DNA from: Mycolicibacterium komossense | Lineage (GTDB): Bacteria > Actinomycetota > Actinomycetes > Mycobacteriales > Mycobacteriaceae | NCBI RefSeq assembly: GCF_025822605.1 | Contig: NZ_JACKTY010000012.1 | Location: 1-64,000 of the forward strand | Direction: 5' to 3' | Length of the DNA: 64,000 bases | Shown: piece after piece, positions 25,474 to 33,896 of the stretch | Layout of the letters: each line of letters begins with the position of its first letter | Position numbering within the stretch: position 1 is the stretch's first letter | The notes under the pieces: model-generated | Database searches by the model: none | Told to the model about the DNA's origin: nothing | The model's input: the letters and a program-made list of their open reading frames with translations, nothing else | Made by a program: the position numbers and the translations under genes

Positions 25474-25593
25474 ATGGCCCGTGTGCGCAACCGAATGTGT
25501 GTTCCGGCGGTCTGCCTCTGCTATGACGCCGTTCCGACGCGACCGCATCACGCCACCCCGGAAGCGAGAGCGACCGAGAGAGAATCTGTATGA
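25474..25593 (+). CDS. Candidate Cys-rich leader peptide coupled to the Ssu-type permease
   Basis: This 39-residue ORF begins MARVRNRMCVPAVCLCYDAV, with Cys at positions 9, 14 and 16, and its TGA (25591-25593) overlaps the permease ATG (25590). It resembles other short actinobacterial leaders with an Arg-rich start and a CxC-type cluster before sulfur genes. The overlap means translation of the leader could directly control permease initiation: stalling or completion would alter ribosome access. Whether it is translated is inferred. Confidence 0.6.
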   Translation: MARVRNRMCVPAVCLCYDAVPTRPHHATPEARATERESV

Positions 25594-26483
25594 CTGACAC
25601 CAGCTTGCTCCCGACGACGGCGCCCCCCGACGCCGAGGGCGTTGCTGTGTCGCGGCCGCGTCGGGAAGTCTTTGTGCCCGCCGACAACCGCCGTCAGAGT
25701 TCGTTGAGAACTTGGTACCACCGACTGCGCTGGCCATTGGGGATCTATACGACACCCGTGGTGATCATCATCGGGTGGGAGCTTCTTGCGCGAATAGGAG
25801 TTTTGCCTCCGGCCTACGCACCTGCCCCGACTGACATCATCCACGCCGCAGCGCAGCTGTGGCAGGACGGTACCCTCGCGCCTGACTTGGCGATCTCCCT
25901 GCAGCGAGCGGGCATTGGTCTGGCGCTCGGGTTGAGTATCGGCATCGTGACCGGCGTGCTCGGCGGAGTCCTGCGCAGTGGCGAATACCTGTTCAACGGG
26001 CTGGCGCAGATCCTCAACACGGTCCCGCTGCTCGCGGTGCTGCCGCTCATGATCGTGTGGTTCGGTATCGACGAACTCACGAAGGTGCTGCTCATCGCGT
26101 TCGGTGCTGGTGTACCGATGTACCTCAACCTCTTTGCCGCGATCCGCGGTGTGGACCAACGCTTGATCGAGATGGCCCGCACAACAGGCGCGGGCGCGTG
26201 GCGGGTCGTCACCCGGGTGATGGTTCCCGGCGCGCTGCCAGGATTCTTGGTCGGTCTGCGGTTTTCTCTGGCCTACAGCGTGCTTGGCCTGGTGGCCGCC
26301 GAAACGGTGAATGCGAATGAGGGACTGGGATTCCTGATCACCCAGGCGCAGACCTATCTGCAGACCAACACGGTCTTCGTCGGATTGGTGATCTACTCCG
26401 TCCTCGGGTTGATCGCCGACCAGGTGGTCCGGATCCTCGAGCGGGTACTGCTGCGCTGGCGGCCCAGTTATGAGGCAACGTGA
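25590..26483 (+). CDS. ABC transporter permease, SsuC/TauC type
   Basis: This 297-residue membrane protein has about six helices after a polar N-terminus of 50 residues. The EAA loop is EMARTTGAGAWRVVTRVMVP followed by GALPGFLVGLRF, as in aliphatic sulfonate, taurine and nitrate importers. It pairs with the ATPase at 26480 (GTG overlaps its stop) and the lipoprotein at 27251. With a DszA-type monooxygenase next in the operon, uptake of a sulfonate or other organosulfur compound is likely. Confidence 0.92.
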   Translation: MTDTSLLPTTAPPDAEGVAVSRPRREVFVPADNRRQSSLRTWYHRLRWPLGIYTTPVVIIIGWELLARIGVLPPAYAPAPTDIIHAAAQLWQDGTLAPDLAISLQRAGIGLALGLSIGIVTGVLGGVLRSGEYLFNGLAQILNTVPLLAVLPLMIVWFGIDELTKVLLIAFGAGVPMYLNLFAAIRGVDQRLIEMARTTGAGAWRVVTRVMVPGALPGFLVGLRFSLAYSVLGLVAAETVNANEGLGFLITQAQTYLQTNTVFVGLVIYSVLGLIADQVVRILERVLLRWRPSYEAT

Positions 26484-27211
26484 CGGCTCCTGCAGCGACC
26501 GCGCCGCGCCAGCAGACCGGTGTGCTGGTCGAACAAGTGGTGCGGCGGTTCGGTGACCGCGTCATCCTCGACCATCTCGATCTCACCATCGCCGATGAGG
26601 AATTGGTGATCCTGCTCGGCCCCTCCGGCTGCGGAAAGAGCACCCTGTTGCGGTTACTCGCCGGCCTGGACAAACCCGACGGCGGCCGAATCGAAGTGCC
26701 GGTCAGCCGGGCAGTCGTCTTTCAAGCTGACCGGCTCCTGCCCTGGCAGCGGGTACTACATAACGTGACACTGGGCCTCAGCGGAGCCGACGCCAACTCA
26801 CGCGCCCGCAAGGCACTCGCCGAGGTCCATCTCGACGGTCGCGAAAAAGCCTGGCCCAAAGAACTTTCCGGTGGGGAGGCGCAACGCGTTGCGTTGGCCC
26901 GTGCGCTGGTTTCCGAGCCCGAACTGATCCTGCTCGACGAGCCGTTCGCGGCACTGGACGCGATCACCCGGCTTCGCATGCACGAGTTGGTGCGTGAACT
27001 CCGCCGCAAACACCATGCGTCGATGTTGTTGGTCACTCATGACGTCGATGAGGCGATCGCCCTGGCTGACCGCATAGTCGTGATGGCCAACGGGCGGATC
27101 GAGACTGATCATCGTGTCCAGCTCAGCGCCGCCGACCGCGCAGCCGGCGTTGCCCGCGAGGAACTTCGATCAGCCCTGCTGATCGATCTCGGCCTGGCCG
27201 CCGCGCACTGA
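26480..27211 (+). CDS. ABC transporter ATPase, SsuB/TauB type
   Basis: This 243-residue protein has Walker A GPSGCGKST, a Q-loop in VVFQADRLLPWQRVLHNVTL, signature LSGGEAQRVALARAL, Walker B LILLDEPFAALD and the H-loop in LLVTHDVDEAI. The FQADRLLPW segment is typical of the SsuB/TauB/NrtD group. The start is GTG 26480, overlapping the permease stop as GTGA. It powers the importer formed with the neighbours on each side. Confidence 0.94.
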   Translation: MTAPAATAPRQQTGVLVEQVVRRFGDRVILDHLDLTIADEELVILLGPSGCGKSTLLRLLAGLDKPDGGRIEVPVSRAVVFQADRLLPWQRVLHNVTLGLSGADANSRARKALAEVHLDGREKAWPKELSGGEAQRVALARALVSEPELILLDEPFAALDAITRLRMHELVRELRRKHHASMLLVTHDVDEAIALADRIVVMANGRIETDHRVQLSAADRAAGVAREELRSALLIDLGLAAAH

Positions 27212-27250
27212 CCACATCCGCTCACGTGTTCCAACTCCCGAGGAGAACCC

Positions 27251-28291
27251 ATGTCCACCAGGTCATTCCGCTACATCGGAGTCGTTACCATCCTGGCCGC
27301 GGCCAGTCTGGTCGCCTCGTGCAGCTCCGATGTCAAAGGTCCCGAGGCGCCGTTGAGCACCGCGGGCGGGGGCGACCATCCGGAGTGGAACCAGCTGACC
27401 TTCACCATCGGTGACAACGGGGGCGACGGCAGCGAGGAGCTCGCCAAGGTAACGGGGGCGTTCGACAATGCGCCGTACAAGGTCAAGTTCGCGCGGTTCG
27501 ACTACGGCCCACCGCTGGTGCAGGCCGCCGCCTCCGGCGATATCGACCTCGGTTCCGTCGGTGACGTGCCGCCGATCACGGGAGCGGCAAAGCAGTTCGG
27601 CTTCAAGGTCGTCGGGGTGCAGCGCGGGGCCGACGACACGAAGGCGGCAGAGAACATCATCGTGCCGAAAGATTCGCCTGTTCAGAGCCTTGCTGACCTG
27701 AAGGGCAAGAAAATCGCGGTGCCCCAGGGCAGTTCGGCGCACGGCCTAGCTCTGTTGGCCCTCAAAAGCGTGGGTCTGAGTCCGAAGGATGCCGAGTTGG
27801 TCTATCTCAGCCCGGCGGCAGGCGCGACGGCGTTCAACACCGGCAAGGTCGACGCATGGTCGATCTGGAACCCGCAATCCGCGGTAGCGGTCGCGGACGG
27901 TGCTCGGATCATCGCGAAGGGCCTGCCACCCATCGACCAGGTGAACAATTACTACGTTGCCGGCGACAAATCGCTGACCGACCCGACCCGACGTGCGGCG
28001 CTGACCGACGTGCTCACCCGCGTCGCCCGGATCTTCACCTGGGCCCAACAACATCCCGACGATTACGCCAAAGCCGTCGCCAAGGAGACCGGGGTTTCCC
28101 TCGAGGATGCCAAGGCGACAGTGGAGTCCTTCCCGTTCAAGATCACGCAGGTACTACCGGAGGACGTCAAGTCCGAGCAGGCTCTCAGCGACGCATTCTC
28201 CGAAGCCGGCGAGATCCCGATCAAAGTCGACTTCACCACCGTGACCGACAACATCCTGCCGGACGGTTTCGACAGTTCGAAGTTGTCGTAA
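27251..28291 (+). CDS. Sulfonate-type substrate-binding lipoprotein (SsuA type)
   Basis: This 346-residue protein has a signal peptide with lipobox VASC (lipidated Cys24). The mature part has the NMT1/SsuA fold: AAASGDIDLGSVGDVPPITG, NIIVPKDSPVQSLADLKGKK and IAVPQGSSAHGLALLALKSV, all typical of sulfonate- and taurine-binding proteins. It is anchored outside the membrane and delivers substrate to the 25590/26480 importer. The gene order permease-ATPase-binding protein-monooxygenase places it in an organosulfur uptake operon. Confidence 0.93.
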   Translation: MSTRSFRYIGVVTILAAASLVASCSSDVKGPEAPLSTAGGGDHPEWNQLTFTIGDNGGDGSEELAKVTGAFDNAPYKVKFARFDYGPPLVQAAASGDIDLGSVGDVPPITGAAKQFGFKVVGVQRGADDTKAAENIIVPKDSPVQSLADLKGKKIAVPQGSSAHGLALLALKSVGLSPKDAELVYLSPAAGATAFNTGKVDAWSIWNPQSAVAVADGARIIAKGLPPIDQVNNYYVAGDKSLTDPTRRAALTDVLTRVARIFTWAQQHPDDYAKAVAKETGVSLEDAKATVESFPFKITQVLPEDVKSEQALSDAFSEAGEIPIKVDFTTVTDNILPDGFDSSKLS

Positions 28292-28294
28292 CCG

Positions 28295-29635
28295 ATGGCC
28301 GGTGTTGTGCAGCGTCAGCTCCACCTCAATGCCTTCCTGATGGAGGCAGGTCACCACGAGGCGGCGTGGCGGCTGCCGCAGAGCAACCCGCGGGCCGATT
28401 TCGACCTGGCCCACTGGATCGAGCTGGCCAAACTCGCCGAGGCGGCCAAATTCGACTCGTTGTTCCTGGCCGACGGTCCATCGCTGACCGGAACCGGTGA
28501 GTTCCGGCCTCCCGGTCAGCTCGAACCACTGACGCTGTTGACCGCGCTGTCGCAGCACACCAGCCGGATCGGTCTGATCGCCACTGTGTCGTCGACCTAT
28601 AACGAGCCGTACAACCTGGCACGTCGCCTCGCTTCGGTCGACCATGTCAGTGGGGGACGGGCGGGCTGGAATATCGTCACCTCGGCCGGGGCGGACGAGG
28701 CCGCGAACTTCGGTCTCGTGGATCGGCCCAATCACGCTCTGCGCTACGAGCGGGCTCACGAATTCCTCACCGTCGCTAAGGCGCTCTGGGACAGTTGGGA
28801 AACCGAAGCGGTACTCGCGGACAAGAGCACCGGACGGTACGCCGATCCGACGCGCCTGCACGCCGTCGATCATGTGGGTGGTCACTTCCGGGTGGCGGGC
28901 GCGCTCAATGTCGAACGTCCGCCTCAGGGACATCCGCTCCTGGTGCAGGCCGGATCGTCGGAGGACGGCCGGAATTTCGCCGCCCGCCACGCGGAAGCCA
29001 TCTTCACAGCGCACCAGACCTACGGGCGGGCGGCTGAGTTCTATCGTGATGTCAAGGTCAGGGCGCGGGCGGCCGGGCGCAACCCGGACAGTGTGGTGAT
29101 ACTGCCGGGGATCGTGCCGTTCATCGGATCGACGGAGAAAGAGGCGGCAGATTTGGCCCGGCAGTTCGACGACCTGCGGGTGCCCGAATACGGTCTGGCG
29201 CAGCTGGCGTGGAACTTCGAGACCGATCCGTCGGTCTTCTCTCTTGATGAGCCGCTGCCCGACTTCATCCTGGCCAGACCGGAACTCGAAGGCTCCCAGA
29301 GTCGTTCAGATCTGATCATCGAACTCGCGGTTCGGGAGAACCTCACGGTTCGCGAAATTCTGTCCCGCCTCGGCGGCGGACGAGGGCACTTCACGTTCGT
29401 CGGAACCCCGGACCAGGCGGTCGACACCATTGTCTCCTGGTTCGAGGGCGGCGCCGCGGACGGCTTCAACATCATGGCGCCCGCGTTGCCATCGGGGTTG
29501 GAGACCTTCATCGAGCACGTCCTGCCGATTCTGCGCAGCAAAGGACTGTTCCGGGAGGACTATCAGGGCGTAACGCTGCGCGAGCACTACGGCCTGCCGA
29601 CCCCGGCCAACCAATTCCATGCCATTGCGGATTGA
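28295..29635 (+). CDS. NtaA/SnaA/DszA-family FMN-dependent monooxygenase (copy 3)
   Basis: This 446-residue enzyme starts 3 bp after the binding-protein stop. Motifs are RQLHLNAFLMEAGHHEAAWR, FDSLFLADGPSL, NLARRLASVDHVSGGRAGWN and HPLLVQAGSSEDGRNFAARH. It is the same subgroup as copy 2 at 12027, with a short C-terminus ending GLPTPANQFHAIAD. Within an Ssu-type operon its natural role would be FMNH2-dependent cleavage of the imported organosulfur compound, releasing sulfite or a sulfinate. The flavin reductase must come from elsewhere. Confidence 0.93.
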   Translation: MAGVVQRQLHLNAFLMEAGHHEAAWRLPQSNPRADFDLAHWIELAKLAEAAKFDSLFLADGPSLTGTGEFRPPGQLEPLTLLTALSQHTSRIGLIATVSSTYNEPYNLARRLASVDHVSGGRAGWNIVTSAGADEAANFGLVDRPNHALRYERAHEFLTVAKALWDSWETEAVLADKSTGRYADPTRLHAVDHVGGHFRVAGALNVERPPQGHPLLVQAGSSEDGRNFAARHAEAIFTAHQTYGRAAEFYRDVKVRARAAGRNPDSVVILPGIVPFIGSTEKEAADLARQFDDLRVPEYGLAQLAWNFETDPSVFSLDEPLPDFILARPELEGSQSRSDLIIELAVRENLTVREILSRLGGGRGHFTFVGTPDQAVDTIVSWFEGGAADGFNIMAPALPSGLETFIEHVLPILRSKGLFREDYQGVTLREHYGLPTPANQFHAIAD

Positions 29636-29647
29636 AAAGGGAACGTC

Positions 29648-31246
29648 ATGACAGGCGACTTCACGAACGATGCTGCGGCACTCACGCTGTCGACCGATGT
29701 ACTGGTGATCGGTGGCGGGCCGGCCGGCACTTGGGCGGCCATCAAGGCAGCGCAGGCCGGCGTCGACGTCGTCCTGGCGGACAAAGGCTACACCGGTTCC
29801 AGCGGTTCCACCGCGTCGGTCGGCACCGGCGTCTGGTACGTCGACGACGTACCAGAACTTCGGGAAGCGGCCATGGCCAGCCGCGAGGGTCTGGGCGGCC
29901 ACCTGGCCGACCGGGGCTGGATGACAAGGGTGCTCGACGAGACCCACGCCCGGATGGACGAACTCGCGACGGTGCAGCGTTACCCGTTTCCCGTCGGCCC
30001 CGACGGCCGCCAGATCCGTGATGACCTGCAGGGGCCGGAATACATGCGCAGGCAGCGCACGCGGGTGCAACGCCTGGGTGTCCGCATTCTGGACCACAAT
30101 CCCGCACTGGAACTTCTCGTCGATGGCGACGGTGTGGTGTCCGGCGCGGTGGCACTCGACCGCACACGCGGTCATACCGTCCGCATCGAGGCCAAGGCTG
30201 TCGTGCTGGCGGCGGGCGGATGCGCATTCCAATCCAAATCGCTTGGCTGCGACGTGAATACCGGTGACGGCGCGCTGCTGGCCGTCGAGGCCGGGGCGGT
30301 GCTCTCGGGGATGGAATTCTCGAACTCGTTCGCCCTCTCACCCAAAGGCGCCTCGCTGACCAAGACCGCCTACTACTCGTGGGCCACCTTCTATCGCGGC
30401 GACGGCTCGGTCATCGAGGGAGCGGGCAGCGCGCGTGGCCGCACCCTGATCGCCACCACTCTGGACGACGAACCGGTGTTCGCGCGGATCGACCGGGCCA
30501 CCGAGTCCGAGCGCGTCGCCATGCGCAAGGGACAACCCAACTTCTTCCTGGTCTTCGACCGCCTGGGCATCGATCCGTTCACCGATCTGTTCGAGATCAC
30601 CCTGGTGGCCGAAGGCACGGTGCGCGGGACCGGTGGGGTTCGGGTCGTCGACTACGATTGCGCCACAGACGTTCCCGGTCTGTATGCGGCGGGCGACACC
30701 GCCACCCGGGAGTTGATCTGTGGTGGTTTCACTGGCGGCGGCAGCCATAACGCGGCATGGGCGGCGTCATCGGGAAGCTGGTCGGGCCGGGGCGCGGCAG
30801 AGTTCGCCGCCCGACGGTCGCGGCCGACGGGGACATTGCGGGCACTGGGCGGGGCGGGACTCCGTCCGACCGGTCGCAGCGGAGTGGACTACCGCGACGT
30901 CGTCACCGAGGTTCAGCGACATGTCCTGCCGCACCGGCACAACTTCCTGCGGCACGCGGACTACCTGGAACCGGCCCTGCAGTCGCTGCACGACACGTGG
31001 TCGGTGGCCCGGGCCGGGCTCAGCGGCGCGGGCGAAGATGTGTTCCGGGCCCGCGAGGCGGCAGCGATGGTCGCGCACAGCCGCTGGATGTATCACGCTG
31101 CGCTGCAACGCACCGAGACCCGAGCGATGCACAAGCGCCTCGACCGTCCGGCTCTTGATCCCGGTCAGCAGTACCGGCAGCTGAGCGGGGGACTGGACGA
31201 GATCTGGACGCGCCCCGAGCGAGTCAGAGTCGGACGGGCCGCGTGA
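29648..31246 (+). CDS. FAD-dependent oxidoreductase of the FrdA/AprA superfamily
   Basis: This 532-residue protein follows the monooxygenase by 12 bp. It has the N-terminal dinucleotide fold DVLVIGGGPAGTWAAIKAAQ, an SSGSTASVGTGVWY segment that contacts FAD, AKAVVLAAGGCAFQSKS, and VPGLYAAGDTATRELICGGF with TGGGSHNAAWAA, the C-terminal FAD region of fumarate reductase-like flavoproteins. The C-terminal helical domain is also present. It overlaps by GTGA with a two-cluster ferredoxin gene, the same subunit pair as AprA-AprB adenylylsulfate reductase, although the reaction here is unknown. It might alternatively oxidise a product of the monooxygenase step. Confidence 0.85.
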   Translation: MTGDFTNDAAALTLSTDVLVIGGGPAGTWAAIKAAQAGVDVVLADKGYTGSSGSTASVGTGVWYVDDVPELREAAMASREGLGGHLADRGWMTRVLDETHARMDELATVQRYPFPVGPDGRQIRDDLQGPEYMRRQRTRVQRLGVRILDHNPALELLVDGDGVVSGAVALDRTRGHTVRIEAKAVVLAAGGCAFQSKSLGCDVNTGDGALLAVEAGAVLSGMEFSNSFALSPKGASLTKTAYYSWATFYRGDGSVIEGAGSARGRTLIATTLDDEPVFARIDRATESERVAMRKGQPNFFLVFDRLGIDPFTDLFEITLVAEGTVRGTGGVRVVDYDCATDVPGLYAAGDTATRELICGGFTGGGSHNAAWAASSGSWSGRGAAEFAARRSRPTGTLRALGGAGLRPTGRSGVDYRDVVTEVQRHVLPHRHNFLRHADYLEPALQSLHDTWSVARAGLSGAGEDVFRAREAAAMVAHSRWMYHAALQRTETRAMHKRLDRPALDPGQQYRQLSGGLDEIWTRPERVRVGRAA

Positions 31247-31575
31247 TCGAAGTCGTCGACGCCGACCGGTGTATCGGGTGCGACCGCTGTATCGAGGTAT
31301 GCCCGACGCGGGTCTTCGACAGGGGTGCGGACGGAATCCCGGTCATCGCCCGACATGACAGCTGCCAGACGTGCTTTCAGTGCGAGGCGTACTGCCCGAC
31401 CGATGCCCTGTTTGTTGCGCCGCTCCTGATTGCGGCGCAAGCGGATTCGCCATTCCGCGATGTCACCGCGCTGGCCGATGCCGGTCTTCTGGGCGGGTAT
31501 CGACGTGAACTCGGCTGGGGCAAGGGGCGCAAGCTGGGCGCCAGGACCGCCGTGGGGCCTGAGTATCCCGACTGA
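31243..31575 (+). CDS. Two-cluster [4Fe-4S] ferredoxin partner (AprB-like)
   Basis: This 110-residue protein starts with GTG 31243, overlapping the flavoprotein stop. Two classical cluster motifs are present: CIGCDRCIEVCP at residues about 10-21 and CQTCFQCEAYCP at about 44-55. The 50-residue C-terminal extension beyond the clusters is longer than in simple ferredoxins and could wrap around the flavoprotein, as the tail of AprB does. It is the obvious electron donor or acceptor for the preceding FAD protein. Confidence 0.9.
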   Translation: MIEVVDADRCIGCDRCIEVCPTRVFDRGADGIPVIARHDSCQTCFQCEAYCPTDALFVAPLLIAAQADSPFRDVTALADAGLLGGYRRELGWGKGRKLGARTAVGPEYPD

Positions 31576-31689
31576 GCCAGGCTCCTTCCGTCGCGGCGGA
31601 TACTGCTGGGCGCCCCATCGATTGCGTTCTGTGTGAACAGAACCAGTGAACACCTGGCGGGCTGCGGTAACACTGAAACCCGGGAGCAG

Positions 31690-32022
31690 ATGCGCGTCCG
31701 CTCAGGAAGGTGGCTTCGGGTGGAGGGCGATGACCCGACCGGGCGATCCGGTCCCCACTACCGGATGCGGCTGGCCAATGAGCGGACCTTCCTGGCGTGG
31801 CAGGGCATGTCACTGAGCTTGCTTGCTGCGTCCGTGGCTGTTCAAAGTTTCTCCGCACCAGCGATTTCGCGAGTTTGGAGTGCCTTGGGGATCGTTCTGG
31901 CCGTGCTGTCCAGTGCGACCGCCGTCGCCGGGTTGGTGCGCTGGAGACGTATCGAGCGCGGACTCGTCGGCGCAGCGGGCAACGTCGACCCGAAGGCAGA
32001 CCAAGGATGTCGGTGCGGCTGA
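31690..32022 (+). CDS. DUF202/YidH-family small membrane protein
   Basis: The 110-residue product contains the family start MRLANERTFLAWQGMSLSLL, then two or three hydrophobic segments separated by a short loop, and a basic RWRRIERG stretch. ATG 31690 has a short gggag site; GTG 31633 would add 19 residues. The function of the family is unknown. Its last 16 bp overlap the start of a Cys-rich leader ORF in another frame, which is odd for two independent genes. Confidence 0.7.
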   Translation: MRVRSGRWLRVEGDDPTGRSGPHYRMRLANERTFLAWQGMSLSLLAASVAVQSFSAPAISRVWSALGIVLAVLSSATAVAGLVRWRRIERGLVGAAGNVDPKADQGCRCG

Positions 32023-32084
32023 CTGTTACGCAGCCGTATCCCGGACGGCCTCGAACGTGTCTGTGTGACTGTGTCCTTATGTGA
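32007..32084 (+). CDS. Candidate Cys-rich leader peptide (ends RTCLCDCVLM)
   Basis: The ORF ATG 32007 to TGA 32084 encodes 25 residues with Cys at 18, 20 and 22 just before the end. An aagg site lies directly upstream. It lies 141 bp before the lipoprotein gene that opens a peptide-type ABC importer and monooxygenase operon, matching the spacing of the other clear Cys leaders here (90-130 bp). It overlaps the end of the DUF202 gene. Confidence 0.65.
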   Translation: MSVRLTVTQPYPGRPRTCLCDCVLM

Positions 32085-32225
32085 CGGCCAGGCAATCACG
32101 CCGATTTGATTGCTACCCGAGCGGGCCGCAATGCCGGATGGTGGCGGAGCCATCATCGGCGAGTTCCGGCCACGGGTCACCGGAGCGACGCGATGCTCAC
32201 TGATCGACCGAAAGACCTGCCAGCG

Positions 32226-33896
32226 ATGTCTACTTCCCGAATTGCCCTGCGCCGTGCCCTCCTGGGCCTGACCGGGGCGTCCGTTCTCCTGATCTCGGGC
32301 TGCGGGGGCAGCGGCTCGACCGGCAACACGCCGTCGGCCGCGGCGGGGCCGCCGGTCAGCGGAGGTTCGATCGTCTACGGTGCCGACCGCGAGCCGACCT
32401 GCCTCGACCCGCACAACAACGGCGATATGCCGCAGACCTACGTGGCGCGGCAGTTCCTCGACTCGCTGGTCTCCGAACAGCCGGATGGCACGGTGGTGCC
32501 GTGGCTGGCCGATTCCTGGACCACGTCACCGGACGGATTGATCTACACCTTCAAGATCAAGCAGGGGGTGAAGTTCCACGACGGCACGCCGCTGGACGCG
32601 GCCGCGGTCAAAGCGAACTTCGATCAGATGCTGGATCCGGCGACGCAGTCGTTGACCGACACCGGGTACCTGCGGCCGTACTACGCGTCGTCCCGCGCGG
32701 TTGACCCGTCGACCTTCGAACTGACGCTGAAATCTCCGTACTCGGCGTTGCTGCCCGTGCTGTCGCAGGCGTTCTTCGGTATCGAGTCACCGAAGGCGAT
32801 GGCCCGCGGGCTCGACGCCAACTGCCAATCCCCGGTCGGCACCGGACCGTTCATCGTCAAGGGTTGGGTGCACGGTCAGAGCGTCGAATTCGACCGCAAC
32901 CCCGACTACAACTCGGCCCCCGCCAACGCCAAGCATCAGGGCCCGGCCTATCTCGACCATGTCAGTTGGAAGTTCCTTGAGGACGGTTCTGTCCGCTTCG
33001 GTGCTGTCCAGGGCGACGGTGCCGACCTCATCTTCAACCCGCCGCCGCAGCAGAACGCCGCGCTCAAGGCCGACCCGAACCTGGCGCTACAGGAATTCAC
33101 CCACACCGGGTTGCCGAACGGTTGGGCGCTGAACACCACGCGCTTCCCATTCACCGATACCGCGGTGCGGCAGGCGTTCATCCACGGCGCCAACGCCGAG
33201 GCATCGGTGAAGAGCGCCTATCTCGGCGTGTTCAACTGGGAGCCAGGGCCTTTGACATCGACGACGCCGTTCCTGGACAAGGATCTGCGCGACTACTACA
33301 CCCACGATGCTGCCAAGGCGAACCAACTGCTCGACGCCGCAGGCTGGACGCAGCGGGACGCCGACGGTTACCGGACCAAGGACGGTAAGCAGCTGGCCGC
33401 CACGGTGATCTACTCATCCGATCCCGGTGACACCCCGCCCACCGATGTGACGCTCTACCAGGACATCCAGGCGGCCGAGAAGGAAATCGGCTTCAACGTC
33501 ATCCTCAAGCCGATTCCGCAGGACCAGTACTACGCCGCCTTCACCGACAAGAACTCGTACGACGCGCTGGCCGGCGCGTACTGGAACAGTCCGACCCCGC
33601 TGGTGCTCACCTTGCTGTACTCCACCGACTCGATGAACCTCGCCCCGGGCAACAACATGTCCTGGGTGTCCAATCCCGCCATCGACGCGCCGCTGAAGGA
33701 GATCGCCGCCGCCTCGGACGTCGAAACCCAGAGGCATCTTTACGACCAGGTGCAGCAGCTCGTCGCGCAAAACGCCTACCACCTCGGCCTTTACCCGCAG
33801 ACCACCCGGCTGGTCTCGAAGAAGCACCTGCAGGACGTCTGGATCGAGCCGTCTGAGGGTGAGCCGGTCTTGCACGACGCGTGGCTCGCCAAGTGA
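32226..33896 (+). CDS. Substrate-binding lipoprotein, peptide/nickel (SBP_bac_5) type
   Basis: This 556-residue protein starts at ATG 32226; the signal peptide ends in the lipobox ISGC. The mature part has the family landmarks GGSIVYGADREPTCLDPHNN, TVVPWLADSWTTSPDGLIYT, FKIKQGVKFHDGTPLDA and, later, NTTRFPFTDTAVRQAFIHGA. These proteins bind oligopeptides, but also glutathione, opines or other solutes. Its operon ends in two organosulfur-type flavin monooxygenases, so the ligand is probably a sulfur compound. Its stop overlaps the next start (GTGA). Confidence 0.92.
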   Translation: MSTSRIALRRALLGLTGASVLLISGCGGSGSTGNTPSAAAGPPVSGGSIVYGADREPTCLDPHNNGDMPQTYVARQFLDSLVSEQPDGTVVPWLADSWTTSPDGLIYTFKIKQGVKFHDGTPLDAAAVKANFDQMLDPATQSLTDTGYLRPYYASSRAVDPSTFELTLKSPYSALLPVLSQAFFGIESPKAMARGLDANCQSPVGTGPFIVKGWVHGQSVEFDRNPDYNSAPANAKHQGPAYLDHVSWKFLEDGSVRFGAVQGDGADLIFNPPPQQNAALKADPNLALQEFTHTGLPNGWALNTTRFPFTDTAVRQAFIHGANAEASVKSAYLGVFNWEPGPLTSTTPFLDKDLRDYYTHDAAKANQLLDAAGWTQRDADGYRTKDGKQLAATVIYSSDPGDTPPTDVTLYQDIQAAEKEIGFNVILKPIPQDQYYAAFTDKNSYDALAGAYWNSPTPLVLTLLYSTDSMNLAPGNNMSWVSNPAIDAPLKEIAAASDVETQRHLYDQVQQLVAQNAYHLGLYPQTTRLVSKKHLQDVWIEPSEGEPVLHDAWLAK

